From: an uncultured Eubacterium sp.
GTDB lineage: Bacteria; Bacillota; Clostridia; Lachnospirales; Lachnospiraceae
Reading direction: 5' to 3'
Assembly (NCBI GenBank): GCA_910584065.1
Contig: CAJTZN010000004.1
Span: 51,729-115,728 of the forward strand
Length of the DNA stretch: 64,000 nucleotides
Below are positions 37,579-47,347 of the stretch, in pieces (position 1 is the stretch's first letter; each line of letters opens with the position of its first letter). The notes beneath the pieces were generated by a model. The model was not told the origin of the DNA. It searched no databases and saw only the letters and a program-made list of their open reading frames with translations. The position numbers and the translations under genes are program-made.

Positions 37579-38634
37579 CTATTTATTTATAAAACGATTT
37601 CGAAGCTGCCCGCAGGCCGCATCAATATCACCGCCCATCTCCCTCCTCACCGTAACGTTGATCCCGCTCTTTTCCAGTACCCTCTGAAATTCCCTGATCG
37701 CCTCTTCTTTCGACCGTCTCGTTTTTCGTTCCTTTACCTCATTGAGCGGTATGAGATTGACATGGCAGTTCATGCCCTTTAACCGGCGGGCCAGTTCCGC
37801 CGCATGGGCGGTTCCGTCATTCACCCCGTCGATCATACTGTATTCAAAGGTAACTCTCCTTCCAGTATATGCGATATAATCCCGGCATGCCAAAAATATT
37901 TCTTCCATCGAGTATTTTTTCGCCACCGGCATCGTTTCCCTGCGGATCTCGTCGTTGGGCGCATGAAGGCTGATCGCCAGCGTGACCTGCAGTTTTTCCT
38001 CCATCAGGCGGCGGATCTGTTCGACGAGTCCGCACGTGGAAATCGTAATGTTGCGCTGACTGATCCGTATCCCTTTTTCATGTGAGAGCAGACGTATAAA
38101 AGACAGCAGTTGATCAAAATTATCCAATGGCTCTCCCATCCCCATAACGATCACATTTGACACCCGCTGTCCGGTTTCGCGCTGGATCTCATAAATCTGC
38201 GAAAGAATTTCCCCGGCTGTCAGGTTCCTGACGAGCCCGGTCAGCGTCGATGCGCAAAACGTACAGCCCATCCGGCATCCCACCTGCGAGGAGACGCAGA
38301 CGCTGTTGCCGTGGCGGTACTTCATCCACACACTCTCGACGAGGTTTCCGTCCGCCAGGGAAAATAAATACTTTGCGGCATCCTCTCTCGCCGACACCTG
38401 CTTTTCTACGATCTGGACGCCGGAAACGATGTACCGTTCGGAAATCTTCCCTAAAAACGCCTTCGGCACATTTGACATTTCCCCCAGATCCTGCACCTGT
38501 TTCTTGTGGATCCACTCAAACATCTGCCGGCCCCGGAACGGTTTTTCACCATATTCCACGGCCAGTTCGACCATCTGCTGCTCGTCCATGCTCCGCAGAT
38601 CCCGCTTTTCTTTCTCACTCATGCCGCCGCACAT
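37579..38634 (-). CDS. rlmN: 23S rRNA A2503 / tRNA A37 methyltransferase RlmN
   Basis: 351-residue radical SAM enzyme making 2-methyladenosine. It shows CRMGCTFCAS (CxxxCxxC iron-sulfur motif), VIVMGMGEPLDN, ITISTCG, AISLHAPND and the C-terminal INVTVRREMGGDIDAACGQL, which holds the second catalytic Cys. The beginning could be ATG 38634 or the ATG at 38622 (MSEKEK); neither has a strong binding site. It follows rsmB after 17 bases. Confidence 0.96.
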   Translation of the reverse strand: MCGGMSEKEKRDLRSMDEQQMVELAVEYGEKPFRGRQMFEWIHKKQVQDLGEMSNVPKAFLGKISERYIVSGVQIVEKQVSAREDAAKYLFSLADGNLVESVWMKYRHGNSVCVSSQVGCRMGCTFCASTLTGLVRNLTAGEILSQIYEIQRETGQRVSNVIVMGMGEPLDNFDQLLSFIRLLSHEKGIRISQRNITISTCGLVEQIRRLMEEKLQVTLAISLHAPNDEIRRETMPVAKKYSMEEIFLACRDYIAYTGRRVTFEYSMIDGVNDGTAHAAELARRLKGMNCHVNLIPLNEVKERKTRRSKEEAIREFQRVLEKSGINVTVRREMGGDIDAACGQLRNRFINK

Positions 38635-38651
38635 CCTTTACCATATATCCT

Positions 38652-40013
38652 TTACGAATCATCTCTTACAAATCTAGCGGCAAAAAAGCCGTCGCACGCC
38701 TGCAGTCCCGGCAGAATCTGGATCATCCCCCGCGCCGTCATGCCGTTTTGCAGCGTTGCGGGTAAATACGCATCCAGAGAAACCCGCTTTAGCGGCAGAT
38801 GCCGCTCGATCCACTCCGCTACCTCTTCATTTTCGCGGGGATGGATCGTACACGTACTGTAAACCATCGTCCCGCCCGGCCGCAGCGCCGCAGCTGCCCC
38901 GGCCGCGATCTTTTTCTGGAGTTCCGGAAGTTCTTTGGCGTACTCCATCGCGTGGTAGCGGATCTCGGGTTTTCGGCCGATGACGCCGATCCCCGAACAC
39001 GGAACGTCCGCAAGTACGACATCAGCGCGCCCATTCCATGTTTCATCGATCTCCGTGGCGTCCCACTGTTCGATCGTAACATGCCCTGTCCGCAGCCTCT
39101 CTGCATTTTCGCGGAGACGGCGCAGTTTCTTCTGCGAAACATCCCTCGCGAGCACCGTTCCCCCGCCTTTCAGCAGATCGGCGGCATGAAATGTTTTTCC
39201 GCCGGGACTGGCGCAGACGTCCAAAACGGTATCGCCGGGCCGGATCCCTGATACGAGCACCGGGAGCATCGAACTTTCATCCTGCACGACAAAATGTCCC
39301 TCGGCAAACCCGGGCAGCGACTCGATCCGGTCAAAATCCCGAATGGCAAGGCTCGTATCCATGTACACGCCATCGGTTACACACACGCCGGCCTGTGCCA
39401 GCTCTTCCCTGACCTGCTCGACCGACGCGTTCATCGTCTGCACGCGGATCGTAACGGGCCGGTCGTCATAAAACGAGGCAAGGATCTTCTCCGCCGTCTT
39501 TTTCCCGTACGACTGTACGAGCATATGCGCCAGTTCTTCCGGTACCGAGTAGCGCACCGATAATCGTCTATCCGGCGAAGAAGCTTTCTGACAGGCCTTC
39601 CCTCGCAGCGTTTGTTTTTCTTCCCGCGCGATACTCCGCAGAACGCCGTTGACAAATCCGCTCAGGCTGTCCCACCTTTTCTTCCTCGCCAATTTCACCA
39701 TTTCGTTGCATGTAGCCGATTCCGGGACCGCATCCATAAACAGGAGCTCATATGTCCCCATACGTAAGATCGTGCGGATCGCCGGCTTCATTTTCACAAC
39801 TGGGATTTGGGAAAACAATTCGATCACCGCATCCAAAAAAAGCGCGCGCTCAATCGTGCCATACGAAAGACGGCGCAGAAAACTCTTTTCCTGTCTCGTA
39901 AATGCCCGGCCATCCGTGTGCCTGCCCTGTTCGGCCAGCAGATGGAACCGCTCATCGCTGTGTTCCCCCTGCTCCATCACCCCGTATATGATATCAAAAG
40001 CTATCGTCCGCAA
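38652..40013 (-). CDS. rsmB: 16S rRNA C967 methyltransferase RsmB
   Basis: 453 residues: an N-terminal NusB-like RNA-binding domain, then a Rossmann methyltransferase with LDVCASPGGKTFHAADLL (SAM binding), DVPCSGIGVIGRKPEIRY (PC-x-G catalytic Cys) and MVYSTCTIHPRENEEV (second Cys). Methylates C967 in the 30S P site region. TTG start at 40013 with AGAGGG upstream; it overlaps the end of fmt by 20 bases, a usual arrangement in Firmicutes. Confidence 0.95.
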   Translation of the reverse strand: MRTIAFDIIYGVMEQGEHSDERFHLLAEQGRHTDGRAFTRQEKSFLRRLSYGTIERALFLDAVIELFSQIPVVKMKPAIRTILRMGTYELLFMDAVPESATCNEMVKLARKKRWDSLSGFVNGVLRSIAREEKQTLRGKACQKASSPDRRLSVRYSVPEELAHMLVQSYGKKTAEKILASFYDDRPVTIRVQTMNASVEQVREELAQAGVCVTDGVYMDTSLAIRDFDRIESLPGFAEGHFVVQDESSMLPVLVSGIRPGDTVLDVCASPGGKTFHAADLLKGGGTVLARDVSQKKLRRLRENAERLRTGHVTIEQWDATEIDETWNGRADVVLADVPCSGIGVIGRKPEIRYHAMEYAKELPELQKKIAAGAAAALRPGGTMVYSTCTIHPRENEEVAEWIERHLPLKRVSLDAYLPATLQNGMTARGMIQILPGLQACDGFFAARFVRDDS

Positions 40014-40920
40014 CGTCGTTCCCTCTCAAAAAATCCGCGCTCTTCATCCGCTTCTTTCCCTCTAACTGCACTTCCAGCACTTTGAGCAGCCCATTCCCGG
40101 TCTGGATGCAGAATCCATCTTTTTCCACCTCGGCCACCGCCCCGCACGGCAGTTCCGTGTTCCGGTCAATGACGGACGCCCGCCATATTTTCATCATCTT
40201 ACCGCGGAAATATGTGTACGCGCTCGGCCAGGAATTTAAGCCGCGCACATACCGCTCCAACTCGGCCGCCTCTTTTGAAAAATCCAGTTTCCCCAGTTCT
40301 TTTCGGAGCATTTTCGCGTACGTGCTCTCCGCGTCATCCTGTTTGACGCGCGGAAGCGTCCCCTGCTCCGCCTTCGAGAGCGTCTCCAGCAGCAGCGGCC
40401 CGCCGAGTTCTGACAGCCTGTCAAACAGGCTCTCGCCCGTCTCGTCCTCACGGATCGCAATTTCTTTTTTCAGCAGCATATCGCCGGTATCCAGCCCTTC
40501 GTCCATCTGCATCGTCGTGATACCTGTCGTCGCATCTCCCGCCAGGATCGCCCACTGGATCGGCGCCGCCCCCCTCCATCTCGGCAGGAGCGAGGCATGG
40601 ACATTGATACAGCCGTATTTTGGCATTTCCAGTATTTCTTTCGATAAAATCTGTCCAAACGCCGCCACGACGATGACGTCGCACGGAATCCCCCGGAGCG
40701 TTTCGACAAACGTCTTATCCTTGACACGTTCCGGCGTATGAACCGGAATGCCGTGCGCCACAGCAGCCTCCTTGACCGGGGTAAATACCAGTTTCCCGCT
40801 TCTCCCCCTCGCCTTATCCGGCTGTGTGACGACCGCCGTCACACGGTGTTCGTCCGCATCCAAAAGAGCCTGTAACACTGGAACGGCAAAATCCGGCGTT
40901 CCCATAAAAATCACATTCAT
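39994..40920 (-). CDS. fmt: Methionyl-tRNA formyltransferase
   Basis: 308 residues. MNVIFMGTPDFAVPVLQAL, VVAAFGQILSKEIL, NVHASLLPRWRGAAPIQWAI (catalytic Asn/His motif) and QMDEGLDTGDML are diagnostic, followed by the C-terminal OB domain. Transfers a formyl group from 10-formyl-tetrahydrofolate to initiator Met-tRNA. AAGGAGGG before ATG. Sits directly after def, the deformylase that later removes the formyl group. Confidence 0.97.
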   Translation of the reverse strand: MNVIFMGTPDFAVPVLQALLDADEHRVTAVVTQPDKARGRSGKLVFTPVKEAAVAHGIPVHTPERVKDKTFVETLRGIPCDVIVVAAFGQILSKEILEMPKYGCINVHASLLPRWRGAAPIQWAILAGDATTGITTMQMDEGLDTGDMLLKKEIAIREDETGESLFDRLSELGGPLLLETLSKAEQGTLPRVKQDDAESTYAKMLRKELGKLDFSKEAAELERYVRGLNSWPSAYTYFRGKMMKIWRASVIDRNTELPCGAVAEVEKDGFCIQTGNGLLKVLEVQLEGKKRMKSADFLRGNDVADDSF

Positions 40921-41013
40921 CGAAACCCTCCTTGTTTATATGAAAATAGAGCAAGGTGCCGAAACAGCGCCTTGCGAGAAACAACGTGATTCGTTTTTTC
41001 CGAATCCGTAGTT

Positions 41014-41493
41014 TCATTCACCCTCTTCTTCGACGTCCTTCAGTTCCCCTTCCACTTTTTCCACATAAAGATGCCCATCCAGGTGTTCGATCTCATGGAT
41101 GAGGGCACGCGCCAAAAGCTCCTCGCCTTCGATCTCATATTCATTCATGTCCCGGTCAAACGCCCGTACCCGCACGATATTCGGTCTTGTCACGACCCCT
41201 GCCTTACCGGGTACGCTCAGACAGCCCTCATTACCGCGCTGCTCCCCTTCCGTATACGTGATCACCGGATTTACCAAAACGATCGGACTGTCGCGCTCCT
41301 CCGTAATGTCAACAACTGCGATCCGTTTGAGGATGCCGACCTGCGGTGCCGCCAGTCCGACGCCCTCCGCTTCGTACATCGTCTCCAGCAGATCATCCAC
41401 TAACTGTTTCATCTTATCTGTCATTTCTTTTACTTCTTTGGCGGTCTTATACAAAATGTCATCGCCAATCGTCCGAATATTCCTAAGTGCCAT
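41014..41493 (-). CDS. def: Peptide deformylase
   Basis: 159 residues, type I length. Motif 1 GVGLAAPQVG, motif 2 EGCLSVP (metal-binding Cys) and motif 3 IHEIEHLDGHL (two His metal ligands and catalytic Glu). Motif 3 reads HEIEH where most family members have HExDH, a conservative change next to the second ligand. Removes N-formyl groups from nascent proteins. GAGGAGAACCA before ATG; paired with fmt. Confidence 0.96.
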   Translation of the reverse strand: MALRNIRTIGDDILYKTAKEVKEMTDKMKQLVDDLLETMYEAEGVGLAAPQVGILKRIAVVDITEERDSPIVLVNPVITYTEGEQRGNEGCLSVPGKAGVVTRPNIVRVRAFDRDMNEYEIEGEELLARALIHEIEHLDGHLYVEKVEGELKDVEEEGE

Positions 41494-41543
41494 TGGTTCT
41501 CCTCATTTCTGTCCAAACTTTTTTCTTCCCCAAACTTCCTAAT

Positions 41544-43769
41544 TTAAAACACTTCATACTGCATATAGTTGGAATCGTCTTCTTCCGACTTCCACACCTC
41601 GATTTCCGACCTGACCTGCTCCATCTGCCCGACAGTCTGTGCCTTTACATAAAGCCCCAGCCGGAACCGGTCTTTGACCCTCTTCACGGCGGCGGGGGCC
41701 GGGCCGATCAGTTTGATCCGTCCGCCAAACGAGTGCTGCAGCCTTTTTGCCAGCCTGGCCAGGCATGCCTCGCCCGCTTCCGGCGTTTCCGCCGATACAC
41801 TGACAGCGATCATTTCCCCGTATGGCGGGTATTCCATCATGCGCCGGTAGGCAAGCTCGTTGTCGTAAAACAGCTCCGCATCCTGCGCGGCGACACTCGC
41901 GATCACATAGTGCTCCGGCTGATACGTCTGGATGACGACCTCCCCGGACTTTTCTCCCCGTCCGGCGCGGCCGCTCGCCTGCATCAGAAGCTGGAACGTC
42001 CTCTCGCTGCTGCGGAAGTCATTGTCAAACATGCTCATATCCGCGGCCAGCGCCGCCACGAGCGTTACATTGGGAAAATCGTGCCCCTTGACGATCATCT
42101 GTGTCCCGATGAGAATATCGGCATGTCCCGCGCGGAACTCCGATAAAATATGTTCGTGTCCGTGTTTCCCCGCTGTCGTATCCGCGTCCATCCGCAGGAT
42201 CCTGGCCTTCGGAAACCGTCTGCCAAGCATTTCCTCCACCTTCTGCGTCCCCAGTCCGAAGGCCGCGATATAGGGCGAACCACATACCGGACACCGCTCC
42301 GGCATCCGCGCGGCGTGGCCGCAGTAATGGCACAGGAGCGTATCGACATCCCCGGTATGGTTTTTATGTGCCGTCATCGACACATCACAATGAGGACATT
42401 GTAACACATTTCCACAATTTCTACAAGAAACAAAACCGGCATATCCCCTCCGGTTGATAAAAAGCATGCTCTGCTCGCCTTTTTGCAGGCGTTCTTCCAT
42501 TTTTTCCTGCAGAATCCGGCTGAACACCGAGCGGTTTTTGGCCCGCATCTCCTCGCGAAGATCCACGGTGTGGATCGTCGGCAGCCCGGCGTCACCCGTC
42601 CGTTTCGTCAGCCGGTATTGCTTATAGCGCCCGTCCTTTGCCGCCAGATAACTTTTTACCGACGGTGTTGCCGAGCCAAACACGACACTGGCACTCGCCA
42701 GTCCGGCGCGGTATTTCGCGACCTCATCGCTGTGATAACGCGGTGCCCCCTCGCTGATGTAACTCGTTTCGTGCTCTTCGTCCATGATAATGATGCCCAG
42801 TTTTTCAAATGGCGCGAACAGCGCGGAACGGGGCCCGACCATGATATCCACCTCGCCGTTTTTGGCGCGCTCATACTGATCGTACCGCTCCCCGTCGGAC
42901 AGGCGCGAGTGCATGACGGCCACCCGTTCCCCAAACGCGGCACGGAACCGGGATACCGTCTGAAACGTTAGGGAAATCTCCGGTATGAGGACGATCGCCT
43001 GGCGGCCAGCCGCGATGACCGTCTTCAAAAGATGGATATAAACCTCCGTCTTTCCGCTTCCCGTAATGCCATACAAAAGATAATTCCGGCGCACGCCCGC
43101 CCCGTATTCCCGCGCGAAATCGGTGACGATCGTCTGCTGCTCTTCATTCAGCGTATGCGCCGTGACATCCTTTTGTTCCATCTCTTCCGCCGGATTCCGG
43201 TATTTCCTCTCCCTCGTCACCGTAATGATCCCGTCTTTGACAAGGCTGTCGATCACCGGCTTTTTCACCCCGTATTTCACATCTGCCATGCGCTTTGTCA
43301 GCACGCCGCCCTCGGCTAACATGCCGTTTAGAAGCCTGACCTTTGCTTTATAGTGCTTTCTCTCGTACTCATGGAGGATATCCGCCGCTTCCCGGCCGGT
43401 CACCGCAAAATTAAGCCAGTGCTCCTCCACTGACTTAATCTTTTTGCGCACCGGGAGTACCGTCTTCAATGCCTCATTCATCGTACAGCCATACTGCTCC
43501 CGCAGAAATACGGCGATCTGAAGGAGCTGTCCCTCCACGGATATATGCTTTTTCTCAACACCGAGTATGTCTTTAATCCGGCTCACTTCAAAGGCCGGTG
43601 TTTCCGTAAGTCCGATGACAAAGCCGCGCATCAGGCGGTTTCCCCTGCCAAACGGAATCCTGACCGGCGTACCGACCGAGATGTCCGGTTCTAGTTCCTT
43701 CGGAACGCGGTACTGATACGTCCGGTCGAGCGCCTCCACCCGGATGTCTACGATCACATCTGCGTACAC
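41544..43769 (-). CDS. priA: Primosomal replication restart helicase PriA
   Basis: 741 residues. The N-terminal DNA-binding domain (YQYRVPKELEPDISVGTPVRIPFG) is followed by helicase motifs LLYGITGSGKTEVYIHLL, IIMDEEHE, FGSATPS, QMIVKGHDFPNVTLV and QASGRAGRG. Eight zinc-binding Cys lie in CRNCGNVLQCPHC through CPVCGS. PriA reloads the replication machinery at collapsed forks. GTG start at 43769, overlapping the end of murF by 16 bases, so translation is coupled. Confidence 0.97.
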   Translation of the reverse strand: MYADVIVDIRVEALDRTYQYRVPKELEPDISVGTPVRIPFGRGNRLMRGFVIGLTETPAFEVSRIKDILGVEKKHISVEGQLLQIAVFLREQYGCTMNEALKTVLPVRKKIKSVEEHWLNFAVTGREAADILHEYERKHYKAKVRLLNGMLAEGGVLTKRMADVKYGVKKPVIDSLVKDGIITVTRERKYRNPAEEMEQKDVTAHTLNEEQQTIVTDFAREYGAGVRRNYLLYGITGSGKTEVYIHLLKTVIAAGRQAIVLIPEISLTFQTVSRFRAAFGERVAVMHSRLSDGERYDQYERAKNGEVDIMVGPRSALFAPFEKLGIIIMDEEHETSYISEGAPRYHSDEVAKYRAGLASASVVFGSATPSVKSYLAAKDGRYKQYRLTKRTGDAGLPTIHTVDLREEMRAKNRSVFSRILQEKMEERLQKGEQSMLFINRRGYAGFVSCRNCGNVLQCPHCDVSMTAHKNHTGDVDTLLCHYCGHAARMPERCPVCGSPYIAAFGLGTQKVEEMLGRRFPKARILRMDADTTAGKHGHEHILSEFRAGHADILIGTQMIVKGHDFPNVTLVAALAADMSMFDNDFRSSERTFQLLMQASGRAGRGEKSGEVVIQTYQPEHYVIASVAAQDAELFYDNELAYRRMMEYPPYGEMIAVSVSAETPEAGEACLARLAKRLQHSFGGRIKLIGPAPAAVKRVKDRFRLGLYVKAQTVGQMEQVRSEIEVWKSEEDDSNYMQYEVF

Positions 43770-45319
43770 GACATCACAACCTTTTCCACGACTTCATCCA
43801 TGTGCATCCCCCGGGAACCTTTGACGAGGATCCAGTCACCGGGCCGCGCCATCTCCCTAATCCATGCCGCCGCCTCTTCGGTACTGGCGCATTTCTCCGT
43901 CGGGATATCCGAATGCTCCCGGATTTGCTCCGCGATAAAACCGGCTCCCTCCCCGACCGTTACCACGCAGGAAAGTTTCTTTCCCTCTGCGGCTTCTTTC
44001 AATATAAATGTCCCAATCCCCCGATGCAGTTGTTCCCTCTGTTCGCCGAGTTCGAGCACGTCACCGAGAACCGCGATCTTCCGCCCATCCTCCCCGTAGT
44101 CAAACAGCGCGTCGATGTTGCTGTTGATCGAATCCGGACTGGCATTATACGTATCGTCTATGATATGGTAGCCGTGGCAGTCCTTTCTCTCGCCGCGCAT
44201 CGAAAACGGCCGGTACTCCGCCAGCGCAGCGGCCGCCGCCGTCAGATCCACGCCAAACTGCTCTGCCAGTGCCAGCGCGATCACCGCGTTGTTTACGTTA
44301 TGCGCGCCCATTACCGAAAGTTCCACCTCACACGAACCCTGTCCGTGATAGACAAAACGCTGCCCCCGCTCCGTCACCTGGATGCCGTCGGCCCGCCTGT
44401 CACAGTCCGGTTCTGTCCCGTAATAAATAATGTCACTGGCAGACACCTCTCCCCGCGGGGATTGTTTCCCGTTTTGTTTCTCAGCGCCAGGATCCGTTCC
44501 ATCCGTAACCCCGGATACGATTTTCCAGGGAAGATTCTCTCTAGAAAGCTGCCTGAGATCCCCGTTTCCGCATATATACATCCGGCCGCGCAGACGTCCG
44601 GCCGCCTCTTCGGTTCCGACATACTTGATGATATGCCCCTTTTCATATGTAATCGCCTCGCGGCTTCCGAGATTCCCGATGTGGGATACGCCGATGTTCG
44701 TCATCACCGCCGTCTGCGGCTTTACGATCTCCACCAGACGCGCCATTTCGCCCGGCAGGCTGATTCCCATCTCAAACACGCCGAGCTCGGTCTGTTCATC
44801 AATGTGGAACATCATCAGCGCCGTTCCGATCTGGCTGTTCAGATTTCCGATCGTTTTCAGAACATGATATTTTTTGGAAAGTACGGCGCTGATCATTTCT
44901 TTCGTCGTCGTCTTGCCGACACTCCCCGTCACGCCGATCACCGGAATGTCAAACTTCGCCCGGTACGCGGCGGCCAGCTTCTGCAGCGCTTCGATCGTGT
45001 CCTTGACGTAAATGCAGGCGAACCTATCCGGCACAACATCCGAACTCCCGGCCGATTCACCCAGCTTCCGCGCCATCCCATCCGCACTCCCCGCCATAAT
45101 ATTCGGATCCGACGTAAACGAAGCCGCCGCCCCCGCTGCCATCACATCCGGGATAAACCGGTGGGCATCCACCCGCTCTCCGATGACCGGCACAAACAAC
45201 GTGCCCTCTTTTGCGCTCCGCGAATCGGTCACCACGTTCGTGATGACCGATTCGATATCTCCACACAGCAAAGTGCCGTCTGTCGCCTCCAACACTTCTC
45301 TTACACTAATCGGAACCAT
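43754..45319 (-). CDS. murF: UDP-N-acetylmuramoyl-tripeptide-D-alanyl-D-alanine ligase MurF
   Basis: 521 residues. It has GVTGSVGKTTTKEMISAVL (P-loop), LGVFEMGISLPGEM, TNIGVSHIGNLGS, AHNVNNAVIALALA, DDTYNASPDSI and LVKGSRGMHMDEVV. Adds D-Ala-D-Ala to the UDP-MurNAc tripeptide, the final cytoplasmic step of wall precursor synthesis. A region of about 65 residues around 265-330 (charged, Gly/Asp-rich) is longer than in many homologues. GAGGGTAGAGT precedes ATG. It lies downstream of dapB, which supplies the diaminopimelate route. Confidence 0.95.
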   Translation of the reverse strand: MVPISVREVLEATDGTLLCGDIESVITNVVTDSRSAKEGTLFVPVIGERVDAHRFIPDVMAAGAAASFTSDPNIMAGSADGMARKLGESAGSSDVVPDRFACIYVKDTIEALQKLAAAYRAKFDIPVIGVTGSVGKTTTKEMISAVLSKKYHVLKTIGNLNSQIGTALMMFHIDEQTELGVFEMGISLPGEMARLVEIVKPQTAVMTNIGVSHIGNLGSREAITYEKGHIIKYVGTEEAAGRLRGRMYICGNGDLRQLSRENLPWKIVSGVTDGTDPGAEKQNGKQSPRGEVSASDIIYYGTEPDCDRRADGIQVTERGQRFVYHGQGSCEVELSVMGAHNVNNAVIALALAEQFGVDLTAAAAALAEYRPFSMRGERKDCHGYHIIDDTYNASPDSINSNIDALFDYGEDGRKIAVLGDVLELGEQREQLHRGIGTFILKEAAEGKKLSCVVTVGEGAGFIAEQIREHSDIPTEKCASTEEAAAWIREMARPGDWILVKGSRGMHMDEVVEKVVMSCTQM

Positions 45320-45365
45320 ACTCTACCCTCGATCCTGTCTCATTGTTTTCATTAACATACTATTC

Positions 45366-46127
45366 CTATTTCGCCTTTATCACATCCGACATATCGTAGC
45401 GCCCTGCGCCTTTTCCCTTTAAAAACTTGGCGGCCGCTACCGCGCCCTTTCCGAAGACCGCCTTGCTGTAAGCGGAATGAGAGAGCGTGATCACTTCATC
45501 CGGCCCGGCAAATATCACATCGTGATCTCCCACGATCGTTCCACCGCGCACCGCGCTGATACCCAGTTCTCTCCGATCCCTCTTCTGTTTCCTCTGCGAG
45601 CGGTCGTACACGTACTCAAAACATCCCCCTGCCGCCTCGTTGACGGAATCAGCCAGCGCGAGCGCCGTTCCCGACGGGGCATCCAGTTTCTGGTTATGGT
45701 GCTTTTCCACGATCTCCACATCGTACCCTTCCGGCGCCAGCACGCCCACCGCCTGCCGCACGAGGTTCATCAATGTGTTGATGCCGAGCGACATGTTTGC
45801 CGACCGCAGGATCGCCGAGCGCTCCGCCGCTGCCTCGATCGCCTCGAGCTGCTGCTCATCGTATCCGGTGGCGCACAGAACTGCCGGCAGCTTCTTTTCG
45901 GCACAATAGGCCAGAATATCATCTAAAAGCTTCGGACTCGAAAAGTCTATGAGCGCATCCGCTTCCACATCACAGGCCGAGATGGAAGAAAATACCGGAT
46001 AATCCGTGCTTCCGTCGTCTGCCAGATCAATCCCCGCGACGATCTTTGCCTCGTCATCGTTCTTTACAAGTTCCGTGATCGTTCTTCCCATTACGCCGCT
46101 GCATCCGCATAAAATAATGTTTGTCAT
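45366..46127 (-). CDS. dapB: 4-hydroxy-tetrahydrodipicolinate reductase
   Basis: Second enzyme of the lysine/diaminopimelate branch. NIILCGCSGVMGRTI (NAD(P) loop), LIDFSSP, CATGYDEQQL, ANMSLGIN, EKHHNQKLDAPSGTALALA (catalytic His and Lys) and GDHDVIFAG mark the family. ATG 46127 (MTNIIL), nine bases after AAAGGA, is a better start than 46145. It sits about 40 bases after dapA and thus under the same lysine riboswitch unless an internal promoter exists. Confidence 0.96.
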   Translation of the reverse strand: MTNIILCGCSGVMGRTITELVKNDDEAKIVAGIDLADDGSTDYPVFSSISACDVEADALIDFSSPKLLDDILAYCAEKKLPAVLCATGYDEQQLEAIEAAAERSAILRSANMSLGINTLMNLVRQAVGVLAPEGYDVEIVEKHHNQKLDAPSGTALALADSVNEAAGGCFEYVYDRSQRKQKRDRRELGISAVRGGTIVGDHDVIFAGPDEVITLSHSAYSKAVFGKGAVAAAKFLKGKGAGRYDMSDVIKAK

Positions 46128-46167
46128 CTCTGTACATCCTTTCAAAAAACCGTAGTTTCATCCACTT

Positions 46168-47061
46168 TTATACAATCCCGAGTTTCTTCATCTCGCCCGC
46201 GAGCCTGGCCGCATTTGCGTCCTCCATCTCGGTCAGCGGGGCGCGCAGGGAACCGACTTCCATCCCCATCAGGTTCATCGCCTTTTTCACCGGAATCGGG
46301 TTCACCTCACAAAACAGTGCCTGGATCAGATCAAAATAGGCAAGCTGCATCTCTGTACCTTTCTTTAAATCTCCGCCAAGATAAGACGCTGTCATATCGT
46401 GCGTCTCCTGCGGGAGAATGTTCGAGAGCACGGAGATCACGCCTTTCCCGCCCAGCGACAGCACCGGTATGATCTGGTCGTCGTTGCCGGAATACAAATC
46501 CACCTCTGTGTTTTCCTTTTTCGCGAGACTGAGCACATTCGCCACCTCAGACAGATCCCCCGTCGCGTCTTTTACGCCAACGATATTTTTCGTATCACGG
46601 CACAGCGCCACGACGGTCTCCGGCATGATCTTTACGCCGGTCCTCCCGGGGATGTTGTACAGAAGCATCGGGATATCGACCGCTTCCGCGATCTCTGTAA
46701 AGTGCGCTTTCAATCCGTTCTGCGTACATTTATTGTAGTACGGCGTCACGACGAGCAGTCCGTCCGCCCCTGCTGCCTCCGCTTCCTTCGACAGATAGAC
46801 CGCCGAAGCCGTGCAGTTGGAACCCGTTCCGGCAATCACCGGAATCCTCCCGTCCGTCACCTTGCAGCAGAAACGGATACATTCCAGATGTTCCTCGTTC
46901 GAAAGCGTTGAAGCCTCTCCCGTCGTCCCACAGATGATAATGGCATCTGTGTGGTTTGCGATCTGAAACTCAATGATCTCTTCCATTTTCGTGTAATTCA
47001 CCGACCCGTCGGCATTCATTGGCGTAATGAGAGCTACGCCGGCTCCTGTAAATATTGACAT
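46168..47061 (-). CDS. dapA: 4-hydroxy-tetrahydrodipicolinate synthase
   Basis: About 297 residues. MSIFTGAGVALITPM, CGTTGEASTLSNEEH (catalytic Thr pair), VIAGTGSN, VTPYYNKCTQNGLKAHF (Tyr), LYNIPGRTGVKI and VGVKDATGDL (Schiff-base Lys). Condenses pyruvate with aspartate semialdehyde, committing carbon to lysine and diaminopimelate. The correct start is ATG 47061, five bases after AGAGGA; the frame remains open upstream to 47268 but that part is the riboswitch leader, not protein. Regulated by lysine through transcription termination in the leader. Confidence 0.97.
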   Translation of the reverse strand: MSIFTGAGVALITPMNADGSVNYTKMEEIIEFQIANHTDAIIICGTTGEASTLSNEEHLECIRFCCKVTDGRIPVIAGTGSNCTASAVYLSKEAEAAGADGLLVVTPYYNKCTQNGLKAHFTEIAEAVDIPMLLYNIPGRTGVKIMPETVVALCRDTKNIVGVKDATGDLSEVANVLSLAKKENTEVDLYSGNDDQIIPVLSLGGKGVISVLSNILPQETHDMTASYLGGDLKKGTEMQLAYFDLIQALFCEVNPIPVKKAMNLMGMEVGSLRAPLTEMEDANAARLAGEMKKLGIV

Positions 47062-47113
47062 AAGCATCCTCTTTTCTGCGCGTCCCGGTGTCAGGCAGCG
47101 CGTATGTTCTCTC

Positions 47114-47150
47114 AAAAAAACGACATTTTCCGAATGGAAAATGCCGTTAA
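47114..47150 (-). terminator. Riboswitch expression-platform terminator before dapA
   Basis: AACGGCATTTTCC pairs with GGAAAATGTCGTT across an ATTC loop, followed by TTTTTTT on the minus strand. It lies between the L-box aptamer and dapA, so lysine binding would favour it and stop transcription. Confidence 0.92.
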
Positions 47151-47159
47151 CGATTCCTC

Positions 47160-47330
47160 TCAAACTCCGTAGCACTCCATCCAGACGATGACAGTCATAT
47201 GCTTCTTCAACATATGCCCAGGCGGACCGCTCCAGGCAGCGCTCCCCTTCGGCAGACTTTCCTTTCATTTACCATCACATATGTACCTGCATATCCGGTA
47301 GACTACTCATAAAGCCCGCGCCTCTACTTT
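47160..47330 (-). ncRNA. Lysine riboswitch (L-box) controlling dapA-dapB
   Basis: Read on the minus strand, the leader shows the L-box conserved blocks in order: AGAGGCGCGG, ATGAGTAGT, AATGAAAGGA, CTGCCGAAGGGG, CTGGG, GCATATGACTGTCATC and GATGGAGTGCTACGGAG. Length (about 170 bases) and the closing P1 strands (AGTAGAGGCG with the distal end) fit the family. It is followed by a terminator hairpin and dapA, and preceded by a strong promoter. Established role of the class: lysine binding causes premature termination of lysine biosynthesis genes. Confidence 0.94.
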
Positions 47331-47347
47331 TTGTTTACTTAAAGTTA

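Noticed and set aside
43802..45355. A 517-residue plus-strand frame opposite murF
   Set aside because: Composition is Arg/His-rich with no recognisable motif and no binding site, while murF on the other strand has all family motifs; it is an antisense shadow.
47062..47268. N-terminal extension of DapA of about 69 residues
   Set aside because: That stretch is the lysine riboswitch aptamer and terminator; ATG 47061 has a proper ribosome binding site and the known DapA start.
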